Part shown: in pieces, positions 9,720 to 20,943 of the stretch | How the letters are laid out: every line of letters begins with the position of its first letter | How positions within the stretch are numbered: position 1 is the stretch's first letter | From: Paraconiothyrium sp. Pb-2020 | Taxonomy: Eukaryota > Ascomycota > Dothideomycetes > Pleosporales > Didymosphaeriaceae | Assembly: GCA_022419385.1 (NCBI GenBank) | Contig: JAJUBI010000005.1 | Location: 3,720,001-3,784,000 of the forward strand | DNA: 64,000 bases | Reading direction: 5' to 3' | Made by a program: the position numbers and the translations under genes | The notes under the pieces: generated by a model | What the model saw: the letters and a program-made list of their open reading frames with translations, nothing else | Told to the model about the DNA's origin: nothing | Databases searched by the model: none

Positions 9720-10338
9720 CTACGCGCCGTCCCCCCAAATCCCCACCACACCCATTGCAAATGCCACACCCGAGATGCCCGCCCTCCACGCCTCCGTGAC
9801 CTTCATCCTCTCCACCGCATGTCGCACCTCCTCGCCATTAACATCATCGCCCTGCGCCTCAAGATCTAGCAGGGCTCTCTGCTCGTTCTTGCCTTCGCGG
9901 AACGCAACGGCGTAATCTACGCCAGGGCCTGAAATGAATGCGAAGATAGAGGTGTAGAGGAGGTAGGGGTGGCGGAAGCGGCGCGGCGAGAGGAGGTAGG
10001 CGGAGAACAGCGTGAACGTCGTGATGTGGCGGAGATAGGAAGAGAGGAGGCGCGTTTTGGAGGAGAGGTAGGTGTGTGTTGAGCGGGCGGTTACGGCGGT
10101 GGGGAGCGTGAGGAGGGCTGGCAGGGCGGTTGTCGATAGGGAGGCTGAGATGCCCTGTGGGGTGTTAGTGATCGTTTGGTATCGAGTTTTATGCCAATTG
10201 CTCCACGGGCTCCATGAGGTAAGAATGATGGCAGCCGGGACAGCGGAATGATGCGATAAGGTAGCTACAACGTACAGTGAGTAATCCCAGACTTATCGTC
10301 CCCACGAACTTGCAGATAGAAACCGTCGGGCTTGTCAT
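9720..10338 (-). CDS. ATG33: Atg33-like mitochondrial membrane protein (mitophagy)
   Basis: Minus-strand exons 10338-10276 and 10154-9720 (phase 0, GTACGT donor, CCACAG acceptor, 121 bp intron) give 165 aa. The N-terminus ICKFVGTISLGLLTGI is the hallmark of fungal Atg33-like proteins, followed by further hydrophobic stretches (LSTTALPALLTLP; LRHITTFTLFSAYLL; PYLLYTSIFAFISG) and a C-terminal hydrophobic segment ending GVVGIWGDGA. Yeast Atg33 is a mitochondrial outer-membrane protein needed for mitophagy in stationary phase; here the role is by homology recalled, not tested. It is transcribed divergently from the peroxisomal reductase with ~620 bp between starts. The second exon lacks an early ATG, so the gene is easy to miss. 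Confidence 0.65.
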
Positions 10339-10960
10339 GGTGCCGCTGCGAAGTCGTCACGTAACGGAGCGAATTGATGCAACGTTGGAGCTGGAGCTGG
10401 AGCTTGGAAGTCGTTGTGGGGGCAAGGCTGTACTCATGCAGATTGACGTGGTTCTGATTGAGCGGCTACAACACGTGATGCGGGGACTAGGAAGGAACAA
10501 GCGGCCCAAGCTCCTGCAGTTCGATGCCCTCAAAGAGCCCATGTTCCGCGGATGCTGACATGATTCGCGTTTCTTGAATGTGGATTGTGGAGTGCCGCTC
10601 TCATTTACTTCCACCGTCAAGCTCCCCTCAGTCGGAATGCAATCCCTCCGTCTGCTTCCCCAGCTCTCTGCTACGGCCGTTGGTAGCATTCGAGTAAGCG
10701 CGCCTAAAGTACCGAGCCTCGGCTGGTGCTCATTGCGGAGCTCTGGAGCCGCAACACCACGACTAATCGCCAACAACAGCTCTAGGTCCCACGGCAGCAC
10801 CTTTCACACCACGTGAGCATTTCCATATTCCTGACCAGGACCTTCGCCTTGTCGGTATCACATCTCTGATCGCTCGCTCACGATCGGCAGCTCCGCATTA
10901 CGGCAATCCCCCGAAAACACAGGCCAAGCAGAAGGGCCTCTCTGGAAGACACCGCGCACC
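10339..10960. promoter_or_regulatory. Shared divergent promoter region
   Basis: 622 bp between the divergent starts of the Atg33-like gene and the SKL-ending reductase. Open frames on both strands here (for example 10357-10800) lack domain features and are taken as chance. No specific binding site is claimed. Confidence 0.45.
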
Positions 10961-12114
10961 ATGCCTATGGAGAAACACGAATACTTGAGTGATGTGTGGA
11001 GGGACGGCATTTTTGGTACACACTCCCCTCAATCGCAATCATAGGCAACTGGACGACACGATGCAATGCCTCTATCGCAGTGGAATACTACCAGGGATCA
11101 TACGCTGACCTATTGGCTTTTGCAGACAACAAAGTCGTGTTCTGCACCGGCGGAGCAGGCTCAATATGTTCCGCTCAAGTCCGCGCCATGGTGCACCTCG
11201 GCGCCAACGCTTGCATAATCGGTCGCAATGTCGAGAAGACAGAGAACATGGCCAAGGACATCGCAACAGCGAGGAAGGGCGCGAAGGTGCTCGGTCTCGG
11301 CGCAGTAGATGTAAGGAAACCAGAGTCTTTGGTCGCCGCTGCAGAGCGTTGCGCGAAAGAACTGGGCAGCATAGACTTCGTGATGTGAGCCCCCTTGCGT
11401 TGAGACCGAGACAAGTTGCTGATGGCGTGTAGTGCCGGTGCGGCAGGAAACTTCCTTGCTACCATCGACCAGATATCGTCGAACGCGTTGAAGTCGGTCA
11501 TGGACATTGACGTGCTGGGCTCTTACAACACTCTGAAAGCGACTCTGCCCTATTTGGTCGACTCAGCAAACAAATACAAAGTGGACGGCAAGACGCCTCC
11601 TAAGGCCGGCACTGGGGGCCGTATCATCTTCGTCAGTGCTACACTGCACTATGCGGGGACTCCGCTGCAGAGTCATGTCTCCATCGCGAAGGCAGGTGTC
11701 GACGCCATGTCGGTATCTGTGGCTATCGAGCAAGGACCTAAAGGGATCACTTCCAACGTGATTGCGCCAGGTCCGATCGCGGACACAGAAGGCATGGCGC
11801 GTTTGTCTACAGATGACAGCCGTAAGGAGACGCCGCGGCTGATCCCATCCCAGAGAATGGGGCACGTCAAAGAGATTGCAGACGCCACGATTTATCTGTT
11901 TTCGGATGCTGGAAACTTTGTCAATGGAGAGACTATTGTCGGTGAGTTTGTATCCGTCCAAGAAATCATTTCGCCTCGCTGACTCGCATTGCTAGTGGAT
12001 GGCGGCGCGTGGCACACGCAGAGCATCGACAAAGGAGCGTTCAAGTACCCCGACTTCCTCCTTTCGGGAGAGACTGTGACGGGTGTAGCTGGCATGAAGA
12101 AGTCTAAATTGTAG
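10961..12114 (+). CDS. SPS19: Peroxisomal 2,4-dienoyl-CoA reductase-like SDR (Sps19 type)
   Basis: Four exons, 10961-11015, 11126-11384, 11433-11941 and 11996-12114, encode 313 aa; the introns are GT-AG and the phases agree. The Rossmann motif is TGGAGSIC near residue 27, then the NAG equivalent IAGAAGNF, a catalytic-region VSATLHYAGTPLQSHVSIAKAG in which the classical Tyr is replaced (the 2,4-dienoyl-CoA reductase branch uses a different layout with Lys retained), and PGPIADTEGM. The protein ends KKSKL, a canonical PTS1. The family reduces 2,4-dienoyl-CoA with NADPH so that polyunsaturated fatty acids can enter beta-oxidation. An in-frame ATG two codons in is an alternative start. Confidence 0.85.
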
Positions 12115-14358
12115 TGTACCAATACCAAGCGTTTGAAAACTTGATGTGCAAGGTGTTGAGATGGTACTCGATGCTAGCCTAGCACTGCCGCGCGCAGTAG
12201 GTTACGTATCAAGCCAACCATGGAACACACACAGAGCTAGTCCGCGGGCACCCAAACATCCGGAAAGCTTGCTACGTGACAGTTCACTTGTTCCTTGACC
12301 TCGAGGAAAAAACTTGACGAGCCGCTGCATCCGCTCCACTCTCACGACCATCTAAGATTGACGACGTTGGATCTCCCGCGGCGACGTCGGACGGACAACG
12401 CACCGCCTCGAGTGCAATTGGCTCACGTCACGCTTTTTAAAACGCCAGTGACGACAAGGCGTAGCACCGTCGCGGGCGCTGCGGACATCTTCATCTCGTC
12501 TCCTGGCGATCGTGCACTGTTATATCCACTTCCTGCCCAATGCTTCATGATCGCCCCCTCGGCCAGGATAGGTATGACGCCATGACCTAAGCAGCCGAAA
12601 GGGGATGCGGCGTGGCGTTCGCGGAGCGGACACGCAGGGTGAGACCCCTGTCGAAAATGTTGGGAAGTGGGCCCTGGGCCTGGACGAGAGGTGAGGCTTC
12701 AGGCTGATCTTCAGAGGATGCGCTGCCGAGATGAAGGACGCGGCGGAAGTGGGATTCGTGTGTGAAGAGGAGGTTGGGCATGGTTGGTTGCAGGCGTGTT
12801 TGCGATTGAGGGGCTTGGGACACGATAGACGAAGCGCTGGGATGTTGATAGTCCTGATAACCGTTGGTTGAGAGGTTGCTGAATGCGGCAGCTTACCGCC
12901 CGGCTTATGGCTCATGGGCACTTTATTGTCACCGGCGACAGGCGCTTCATCGAGGGCGCTTCTTGCGGGCAGGCCAGCGCCGTCTCGCAAGGACACGGTC
13001 AACACGTCGGTGATCGTCGCGCGTAGCTCCCGCGGACGGCTTGGCTGGCTCGAGGGCGTTGTGTGTCGTTGCAGCGCAGCGCAGGTTGAGGCCGTGATGA
13101 TTATGCATGGTATAGTATCGCGCGTGGAAACCTGGCACTTGCGAGCTCGATGATCAGATGTTCATCATTCTCGAGACTTCTATCGACACCGAGTGTCTAT
13201 CGACTGTGCAGGCACCCCCGCGAGTTCTCGGTTCCGTATGGCAGCCATTGGCCTGGCCGCACGCGCTCCCCTGTCGTCGATACTGGGTCGATACGACGGC
13301 GCTCCTATTCCTAGCCAACGCGCAGGAGATCGCCATCTGCGGATTACCACCACGGGCTCGCGGACAATATCATCCACGCGGCCCCGGGCTGCTGCTGCTC
13401 CCATTCTGCTTGCTGCTCTGTTCACCGACACACTCGCTTTTTGTCCGCTTTTCTTTGTCTCTTGTCGTCCCCGGCGTCGACTGCCATTCGCTTCCCACTA
13501 GATTTATAGAACGTCTTTGACCGTACTACCGCCGTGCCCGGCACCTCGTCCGAAGAGGGTAGCGTGCACGAAAACACGGCGCCAATTGATTGCAGCGCGA
13601 CGCTCCTGTGCTCCTCGAGGCTCCGCTTGTTTCTTGGACGCCGAGGACCTGCCCGCTTGGGTGTTGCTCGTTCATGCACGTCATGACGAGAGGGGCTCTG
13701 AACAGCACTGCACTTCTCGACTAGCCGTGCCGTCTCCTCTCCCGTCTGCGCCATTATCGGAGGCTCGCTGAAAGCCCGTGAAAGCTCGTCCTCGCCAACG
13801 CGTTGATTCGAGGTGCACGGCCGGAACCCACGGCGGCGCCTTCCCGATTGGAGTGCAAGGGTGAGTTGCTAGCGTGTTGCTCCACTCAACACAGCTTCCC
13901 AGATTCCCATGCTATCCTGGCCCTGCACCTGTTCTCCCGCCTCTCACTTTCTTGCGTCCCACCCTCACGCCGCGACTCTTCTGTCTTCGTCGCTCGTGGC
14001 AATGCTGACAAGCCCTTCTCTCGCAGGTTAACCTTTGTCAAGGCCTCACCTTCGCGAGAGCCACGGTCCTCCACGGCTTAGCTCCCGTCTACGAATCTTG
14101 CTGCGACCCAGACTCTGTTTTCACCTCCTAATTGTACGCTGCAGGGACCAAAAACCAAAACCAAAGCAACACTCGCTAGCAGGGACGACCGCCTCGGCAA
14201 CCGGACCCCAATCCCCCTCGTGCACCGGCATCGTTCCTGAAAAGTCGCAAACAAAGCCGTCGTAGCTCCAAATCCTCTACCGTGACCCGCCACAAAACCA
14301 ATTATAGCTCGACTGCCAATACCATCGTTTACCACGAACCCCTACTTCAAACGCCGCC
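12115..14358. other. Long intergenic, GC-rich; possible small minus-strand gene not resolved
   Basis: 2.2 kb. On the minus strand at 12520-13005 an open frame containing PVAGDNKVPMSHKPGG is followed by a GTAAG site (near 12900) and a second frame at 12587-12823, but the phases I tried do not join cleanly, so no model is given. The right part (13400-14350) is pyrimidine-rich on the plus strand, fitting a long leader of the WSC gene. No repeat or RNA gene recognised. Confidence 0.4.
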
Positions 14359-15907
14359 ATGTATACCGTGTCCAAGGCGGCCTTTCCGGGCTTGGCCACT
14401 TTCCTCGCACTATACCTGCTGGTAGCCACAGCCATGGCTGACTGGGACTACAAGTACTGCTCTTCGCAAAACACAGCGTCGGACACTTCAGCTTGTAAGT
14501 GAATTGCTTCTGGAACATTGCAATTGACTAACTTTGTTAGTCTATTGGCAGTATCAATCCAACGGAAAATGCCATGATTACTGTGTCGATCAAGGCGATT
14601 ATGCCTTCTTCGTGATCCAAAACCAAGACTGCTGGTGCTCCAACTACATCCCTGCGGAACAGTCCGATATCAGCGAGTGCAGCGAAACATGTCCAGGCTT
14701 CGACACGGAGAACTGTGGAAAGGCGGGCGAGTACTACATCTACGTCAATCTCAATGGGAACCCCTCCGGAACTGCGGGAGCGTCACAGCCATCTTCTACA
14801 AGTCAAGTGAGTCCTTCTTCAACAAGCCCTCCTGCGGCTTCGACAGTCAGTAAAACCCCCTTCTTTTGTCAGCAGCGTTGATCTACTGCGAGTCGAGTAT
14901 TCTTTTATTTGTCACCATTTCCGCGAGTCACTACACGTTCTTTCTCCTTTTTTCGCTGTGATCTTGGTTTTGTCCTGCTTTTGGGGGAGGCGATTTTGAC
15001 TTGCATGTAGCCTTCATCGGCTCCGCCAAGTTCTTCTGCTGTGGTAGTATCGAGTCCAGAACCGTCGTCCGTCTCGAGCACGGCGACATCTGCGGCACCT
15101 GTTACTACCCCATCTCCTGTACTTGATCCCTTTCTTCGTCTCCACCCACTCGTCTTGACTGATCTGGTTCTTGGCTAACATCGAATCCAGACCCCGAGCA
15201 GCACACCCTCTTCGCCCTCGTCGTCTTCACCAAAGCCCTCATCGACTAGCGACGACAACGATCCTCCTGCGTCGACAGCAGCACCGCAAACCCAGTTCAA
15301 AACCATTACGGATACGAACAATGGCGGCGCTGTAAGAACGGAGACCGTGGTCATCACTCCCTCAGCCACTGCTCAGCCCGAACTCACTGGAAAAACCAAG
15401 ACAAACACTGGTGCTATTGTCGGAGGAGTGGTGGGTGGTGTTGGAGCTCTTGCAGCCCTTGTTGCGGGCGTGCTATTTCTGCTCTGGAGACGGCGCAAGC
15501 AGCAGCGGGACGGACAGGGCGGTGAGACTGGCGAGCAAAATGAGGCTGGCGTACACCGCTATGCAAGCACCATGAGCAAAGCCGGCCTCTTACGCGGCGA
15601 AAAGGAACCCCAGTATCCGCCGCCTATCGCAACCAACTTCAACCGACGGCATAGTCGCACGCTGGACCAGGATTCTATTAGCCCAATATCTGCATCCGAT
15701 CGGCGAAATAGCTCCTTCCGGATAGCTGACCAGCGTCTCAATCCCTCTACCATATTCGTCTTCGAAAACACCAGTAGAGCTAGTTTGGGCAGCTTGGACG
15801 ACAGTCGAGATTACCACCGCACCTTGAACGTACGTACCTTCTGCTCCTGATTGACTCTATCGCGTCGATTAACCCATTGATAGGTTCGCAATCCTGATGC
15901 GCAGTGA
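14359..15907 (+). CDS. WSC-domain cell-wall stress sensor (Wsc1/Slg1 type)
   Basis: Five exons, 14359-14494, 14541-14806, 15011-15118, 15191-15829 and 15884-15907, encode 390 aa. The order is signal peptide (LATFLALYLLVATAMA), WSC domain (~residues 24-115) with paired cysteines (KCHDYC, DCWCSNY, CSETCPG, NCG), a long Ser/Thr/Pro-rich stalk, a transmembrane helix (AIVGGVVGGVGALAALVAGV) followed by RRRKQQR, and a cytoplasmic tail whose end DYHRTLNVRNPD resembles the Rom2-contact end of Wsc1. Such proteins are plasma-membrane mechanosensors feeding the Rho1-PKC MAPK pathway. The third exon boundary is less certain: a second in-phase donor (GTCAGT at 14846) would add 13 residues to the stalk. Confidence 0.85.
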
Positions 15908-16754
15908 TAATCGCGTTCGGTCCCTACTTCACCGGCTAGCGATGGTAGCACTGCTTCTTTTCTTGCAGTTGGATTTCCCTGGCTGTTCATGACCTCACGA
16001 ACATACTTTAGACCCATACACCTGGCATTGACAGGTGCCCGTCTTTATCGGCACATACTAGCATCGATCTGGCGTTGAGCCTGCGACGGCACCTGCGCAC
16101 CGAAGCGAATTCTCTTCTCGTGGCTATTGCTGCTAATGCCTTTACTGTAAATTCTACTTTCTAGTTACTCTACCATGCTGTCACGTACATACGAAATGGA
16201 CAGGAAGCTTCCACAGGGAGCGTTGAGGGCAGGGACAAGATCAGGCAGGCCAGAAGATTGGCTGCGAGGGATGTTGAGAATAACTGGTCCCAGATATCTA
16301 CGGACAGGAGATCAGGCAACATAGGTAGTCAGCGACAACTGCTGGCGGGCTGAAAATGCCTGCGAAAGCGATGTACGCAATTAAAGAACGTACGCCCTCA
16401 TTCGTGATCTTGTTAGAATTGTAAATCACATAGTGAATGTTTTGATGCTTAGAAGACTCTACCCTAAAGTCTTAAGAGCTCAGACACCGCTGAGATTTAC
16501 CACCGATCGTCAATGCAATGGTCCGGTCGGACTTGGAAGGTGAGGCTCAGTTTCGTGAGACGGGCGCTTGGGCCACTCATCCCAGAGGGCTGGCTGACGA
16601 CGTTGCTGCCCCTCGGCCAATGCCAACATCGACCGCTGTTTTGGACCAGGACCTCCGCGCCGCAACCTCACTGTCGCAACTCACCTCCACGTTCTTTGAC
16701 ACGCATACACGATACATCGTCTCCGAGTCGCGCAGACTCGTGTAGACCTTCGTC
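15908..16754. other. Intergenic, nothing recognised
   Basis: About 0.85 kb holding the WSC 3' UTR and the promoter of the ArfGAP gene. Only short unsupported frames. Confidence 0.5.
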
Positions 16755-18108
16755 ATGAGTAAAATGTGGGAGGTGGATCCTGAGACGAGGAGCAAGTTAC
16801 TGGAGATACAGAAGACGAACGAGAACAATAGGTGTGTGGATTGCAATGCGCCGAGTCCTCAATGGGTACCTCCCTCGTCTCCAACATAATGCAAGCACTA
16901 AGTACTCTAGGCTTCTCCTAAACTCGGCATCTTCATGTGCCTCTCCTGCTCTGGCGTGCACCGCGGTTTGGGCGTCCACATCTCCTTCATTCGCAGCATA
17001 ACAATGGACGCATTCAAAGGCTCCGAACTCGCGCGCATGGCTGCGGGCGGCAACAAGCCGTTCCAGGAGTTTTTTGACGCGCATTCCTCCAACTCCAAAG
17101 ACGGGAAGAAGTTCGAGACGAGCTCGATACAAGAGCGGTATGATTCTGAAGCGGGCGACGAGTGGAAGGAGAGACTGAGCTGCAAGGTGGAAGACAGGGA
17201 GTTCGACAAGAGTAACCTGCCAAAGCGGTTGCCGAAGAAAGAGACTACACCCCTGGGATCGGGCGCGCCGCTGAGTGGGAGGGCGAGCGGTCCGGGAAGT
17301 AGGAGCGGGACGCCGCTCGGTAAGACGCGAAGCAACGACTCCGCTAGTGCCCTTGGGCGTTCTGGATCACCAGCGCTGGGAACGAACGCCATGGGCAACC
17401 CGCAAAAGGCACGAAATGAGGCGTATTTTGCGCGGATGGGATCCGAAAACGCGAATAGGAGGGAGGATTTGGCGCCAAGCCAGGGAGGGAAATACGCTGG
17501 GTTTGGCAGCGAGCCAGATCACTGGAAGAAGGAGGAGGACTTTGATAAGCCGCCTGCATTGGATGATTTCCAGAAAGATCCTGTGGCTGCACTGACGAAG
17601 GGGTTTGGGTGGTTGGGCGCGAGCGTCAGTAAGGCGGGAAAGACAGGATACGAGGGCTGGGTGAAGCCTGGGATGGCGAAGGTACATTGGCACCACATCT
17701 TACACAGAGGTATATATTCAGCTAACATTATACTAGCTCGCCGAAGCAGACCTCGCCTCCCAAGCGCGCAACACTGCCGGTATCGTCGGACAGGGCATCC
17801 AATCTGGCGTCACCAACGCAGGTACCACGTTCAACCGCTTCGTCGAGGGCTCAGACAGCCCTGTTGCCTCTCGTTCTCGCGCTGCGCCCGAGAAGAAGGA
17901 CTTTTGGGATAGCTTTGGTGCGCCGCCAAGTGGGCCGAGTGCGGATAAGAAGGACTTTTGGGATGAGTTTTCGAGTGCGGGAGAGAGTAGGACGCAGGCT
18001 CAGAGTGTTGGTTTGGGAGGGGCGGCGGCGAAGAAACCCAGTGGAATTGGGACAAGCGCGATGAAGAAGCCGGCGGCGAAAAAGGAGGATGAGTGGGGAG
18101 ATTGGTGA
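16755..18108 (+). CDS. GCS1: ArfGAP protein (Gcs1/ArfGAP1 type)
   Basis: Exons 16755-16865, 16911-17681 and 17737-18108 (phase 0 introns of 45 and 55 bp) encode 417 aa. Residues ~10-125 are the ArfGAP zinc finger: CVDCNAPSPQW, then 16 residues later CLSC, and the arginine finger in GVHRGLGVHISFIRSI. Behind it are a Gly/Ser-rich linker and an amphipathic-like region with two KKDFWD repeats and the terminal EDEWGDW. The family stimulates GTP hydrolysis on Arf1 during COPI vesicle formation at the Golgi and senses membrane curvature through amphipathic motifs. The FGWLGASVSKAGKTGYEG stretch looks like such a motif. The first intron splits the zinc finger and is needed to keep the C-x2-C spacing. 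Confidence 0.9.
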
Positions 18109-18440
18109 GAGAGCGTGGAATAGACGGATGCATGGGTGGAGTTCTGGAGTAGCACAGCGGAAATGCGGGTGCGTTTGTACTGATATACACGGTTGGCTGT
18201 TTCATTTGCGCGCGCAATCCTACATTATTACGAACATTATCTTGACTCTCTCTCTCTCTCTTTTCTCTCACACATCTCAGTTGGTTCGCGGTCGCTATCT
18301 GCTAAATTGTGCCACAGACGCAGAACGGAAGGCGCGGTTCTTTGCAGCTTGCTACGGCCCTGCACTTTCGTGAACCAGCCCGCAAGCACCTGCTTCCGTC
18401 TGATGTACATTCCAACATAAGCCGCACCGCTCCTCCTACA
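18109..18440. other. Intergenic, CT-repeat leader
   Basis: A (CT)n run of about 16 bases at ~18246 precedes the next gene; otherwise no feature. Confidence 0.5.
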
Positions 18441-19013
18441 ATGCCTCCACAGCTCATTGACCTCCCGGAGTTGGCCCTCCTCTTCCCCTCAACACTCCAT
18501 CCATCCAGCGCCCATCCTTCGACCGCCGGCTTGTTTGATTGCGGACACGCTTTGAGGTATGTTTGTGAACCTTATTCATCTCCTGTTCGCCTTCTTGTAC
18601 CTACTCTCAATCCCATCCGTTCGCTTTCCATCGCACATCTAAGACCTCCCTCCCGTTCAACACCCGCCCGGATCTCACGCTCCATGCATTTGCTCATCTA
18701 CAACGAGCCATGACTAACGCTTCTCTAGTCTTCTCCATACTTTGTTTGCATCGGTGCGTCCTTCGCCCTCAGCGCTGGCTCACATATCGAGAAGCCGACC
18801 GATATCGAGACACCTGGACCTTCAAAATTACGTTGGCATCTCCGCTGACCTGGACTTGTCTAGTTCGGCTCGGCATTGTTTATCGTTGGTTTAGGTAAGT
18901 TTGATGCTTCCATTGCACGCATCTCCACTACACTCGGCGCTGTACCAGTTGCACTCACTTGGTACATGGCTCCAAGACTGTTGCGGTGCAGCTCTGTTGC
19001 CAAGTCGATGTAA
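18441..19013 (+). CDS. Small membrane protein, uncharacterised
   Basis: Three exons, 18441-18556, 18729-18753 (only 25 nt) and 18864-19013, encode 96 aa. Splice signals are GTATGT/CTCTAG and GTGCGT/GTCTAG with a GCTGACC branch-like site at 18844. The joined frame turns three unrelated-looking fragments into a coherent protein: a Pro/Leu-rich N-terminus (MPPQLIDLPELALL), then hydrophobic HTLFASFGSALFIVGLGK and a second hydrophobic segment LGAVPVALTWYMAP, suggesting two membrane segments. I do not recognise the family. If the second intron is retained the frame stops at TAG 18892-18894. The stop lies 34 bp before the next start. Confidence 0.55.
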
Positions 19014-19047
19014 CGCAACGGCTGACTGCTGCCAGGAATTAGATATC

Positions 19048-20286
19048 ATGGCACCTCTCGCCATCATTCTCACTGTCGCGCTTTTGGCATTTGGCGGTGT
19101 CGATGCCAAACGAAAAGACAAGGTCTCGTATTCGCGATACCTCGCAGGCGACTGCCAAGGACACCCTCTCTCCGGGGATATCGACGATCTCAAGCTTAAG
19201 AAAGGCCTAAGGAGTGAATGCAAAAACATTCAAGGGAATGGTGTCCGATTCCATCAGCACGGCAAGAACAGGTACAGCAAGTGGATCAATGATGTGAATG
19301 TTGGCATGAAAGAATGCTTCGCTACCTTGTATCAAGGCTATGACTGCGCCCCGGGCAAGGACATAGGCACCGCTCCCCTCCCGGGAGACTTCGCCAAGTG
19401 CAAACCTATACAGGCGGGAGCCGGCTCGATCCAGTTTTGGTGCCGGCCAAACTTAGGCTACCACGGCCTTGAAGTCCCAAGAGAAGTCGAAATGCCCGTG
19501 ACTTCCTACTCCATTGGAGCCGATGGCAAAGCCTACCCTTCAGTATACACGACTGTCTTCAACGCTACTCACCATGTGTACCGCCAACCTGTGAACTACG
19601 TCAGCGAGATTGATCAAGTCACGAAGGCTGAGCCCACCCACAAGGCCGCGCTTGAGCCGCGCAAACAGCACAACACGAAAGGCGTCTGGATGAAACATCC
19701 GTGGACAGGATCTGAACTCTGCTTCAAATGCTGGACTAAAAAGGAACTTTATTACGGCAAGTTTGACTGCCGCTCTGGCCATGGCGACAAGTACGCTATC
19801 GACTGCGGTCCGATGCCAGCTCCTGTTTCCCCGACCACTACGCACACCATCACATACACCCGCAGTCTCGAGTTGTACCCTACAACAACGGACCAATTCT
19901 CCATGACGCCTACAACGACGGATCAGGTCACCACAACGATTACAACGACTACAACGACGGACCAGGTCACCATAACGACTAGTCCGGCAGGCGTGAATGA
20001 GAAACGCTCACCGCACAAGGCGGTCATCCTGCATCACCCTTGGCTACCGGGCAGGATGGTATGCGCTGATGCTGAATGGGAGAACTCGGGCAAAAGCAAG
20101 GCCGAGGTACGCATTCAGGAAATCAAGGTGTTTGAGAAGTGTGCGAGGAAGAACGCATACAACATCGACGTCGGCATTCCAGAGTATACTTACACTTCTA
20201 TTGCAACTACCACGACGCGTATCACTCAGACCACACTTCCTGTTTGGGTAGCGCCTCGCACTACTACCCGCGCTCCTCCCAAGTGA
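19048..20286 (+). CDS. Secreted Cys- and Thr-rich protein with internal duplication
   Basis: Single exon, 412 aa from the ATG at 19048, chosen because it begins a signal peptide (LAIILTVALLAFGGVDA) whereas the open frame upstream to 18901 overlaps the previous gene. The mature protein has scattered cysteines, a segment VWMKHPWTGSELCFKC near residue 213 that recurs in diverged form as VILHHPWLPGRMVC near residue 328, and between them a Thr-rich linker with TTTDQ repeats, likely O-glycosylated. The duplicated units each start with a H-P-W and carry one or two Cys. No known domain recognised; the profile fits a secreted cell-wall or effector-like protein, which is inference. Confidence 0.7.
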   Translation: MAPLAIILTVALLAFGGVDAKRKDKVSYSRYLAGDCQGHPLSGDIDDLKLKKGLRSECKNIQGNGVRFHQHGKNRYSKWINDVNVGMKECFATLYQGYDCAPGKDIGTAPLPGDFAKCKPIQAGAGSIQFWCRPNLGYHGLEVPREVEMPVTSYSIGADGKAYPSVYTTVFNATHHVYRQPVNYVSEIDQVTKAEPTHKAALEPRKQHNTKGVWMKHPWTGSELCFKCWTKKELYYGKFDCRSGHGDKYAIDCGPMPAPVSPTTTHTITYTRSLELYPTTTDQFSMTPTTTDQVTTTITTTTTTDQVTITTSPAGVNEKRSPHKAVILHHPWLPGRMVCADAEWENSGKSKAEVRIQEIKVFEKCARKNAYNIDVGIPEYTYTSIATTTTRITQTTLPVWVAPRTTTRAPPK

Positions 20287-20943
20287 GCAGGGAATCGACG
20301 CTGTTGGGTCTCGTGAGAGAATGGAGTATGATGGTTCGCGATGATCGCGCATCGCAGCACCAGGTTTTGTTCATTGTTCATTACAGCTTCAGTATAACAG
20401 CATGCTTTCCTGTTTCCTTTTTTATTCCTTATTGGCTTTCGCAGTAGGTAGCTTTTCGTTTCAATAGACCTTGTTATGCGCGTCTGTCTTTCGGTCTTCT
20501 TTTGCGTTGGTGCTCCACGAACGCAGGTACGAGACGCAGGTACAAACGGATCGTTCCACAATCAACACAGCGCTCTTGGTGACGACGAGATGACTGCCTG
20601 AGCTGCTATAAGAGCTATTAGAGGGGTCTCGTTTCCCAGGTGCACCTGAGATGTGGGATGTGAGTGGTGTGCTGCGACTTGTTGCTGAGGTGCTGCGACT
20701 TGTTGCTGAGGTGCTATAACTTGATGCTATGGCGTTGTAAGAGATAGGTATAAGGGGTGCCGGCAAATCAGATTAGCTTTTATTAGCTATGTGTATCCGT
20801 CCCAAGCTATACACATGACGTTAAAATGCTCTAAGCTCTGCAAGATTGAAACTGTCGTTAAGTGTAGTCAGTTGTCGAATAAGCAGTCACTAAACTACTA
20901 TCCAATTCCTTCTATCTAACTACTACAACTACCGCTACATCCT
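20287..20943. other. Intergenic with 21-bp tandem repeat
   Basis: 0.65 kb. A minus-strand frame at 20461-20766 owes its Ser/Thr repeats to the 21-bp tandem repeat listed separately and is not taken as a gene. Confidence 0.5.
20669..20731. repeat. 21-bp tandem repeat, 3 copies
   Basis: Two identical units at 20669-20689 and 20690-20710 (starting GTGCTGCGACTTG) and a third diverged one at 20711-20731 (starting GTGCTATAACTTG). Confidence 0.8.

Noticed and set aside
12520..13005. 161-codon minus-strand frame
   Set aside because: No ATG near its start, contains a GTAAG site after SHKPGG, and no splice phase I tried gives a consistent protein; left as unresolved.
20461..20766. 101-codon minus-strand frame
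   Set aside because: Its Ser/Thr repeats come from the 21-bp tandem DNA repeat; no signal or homology.
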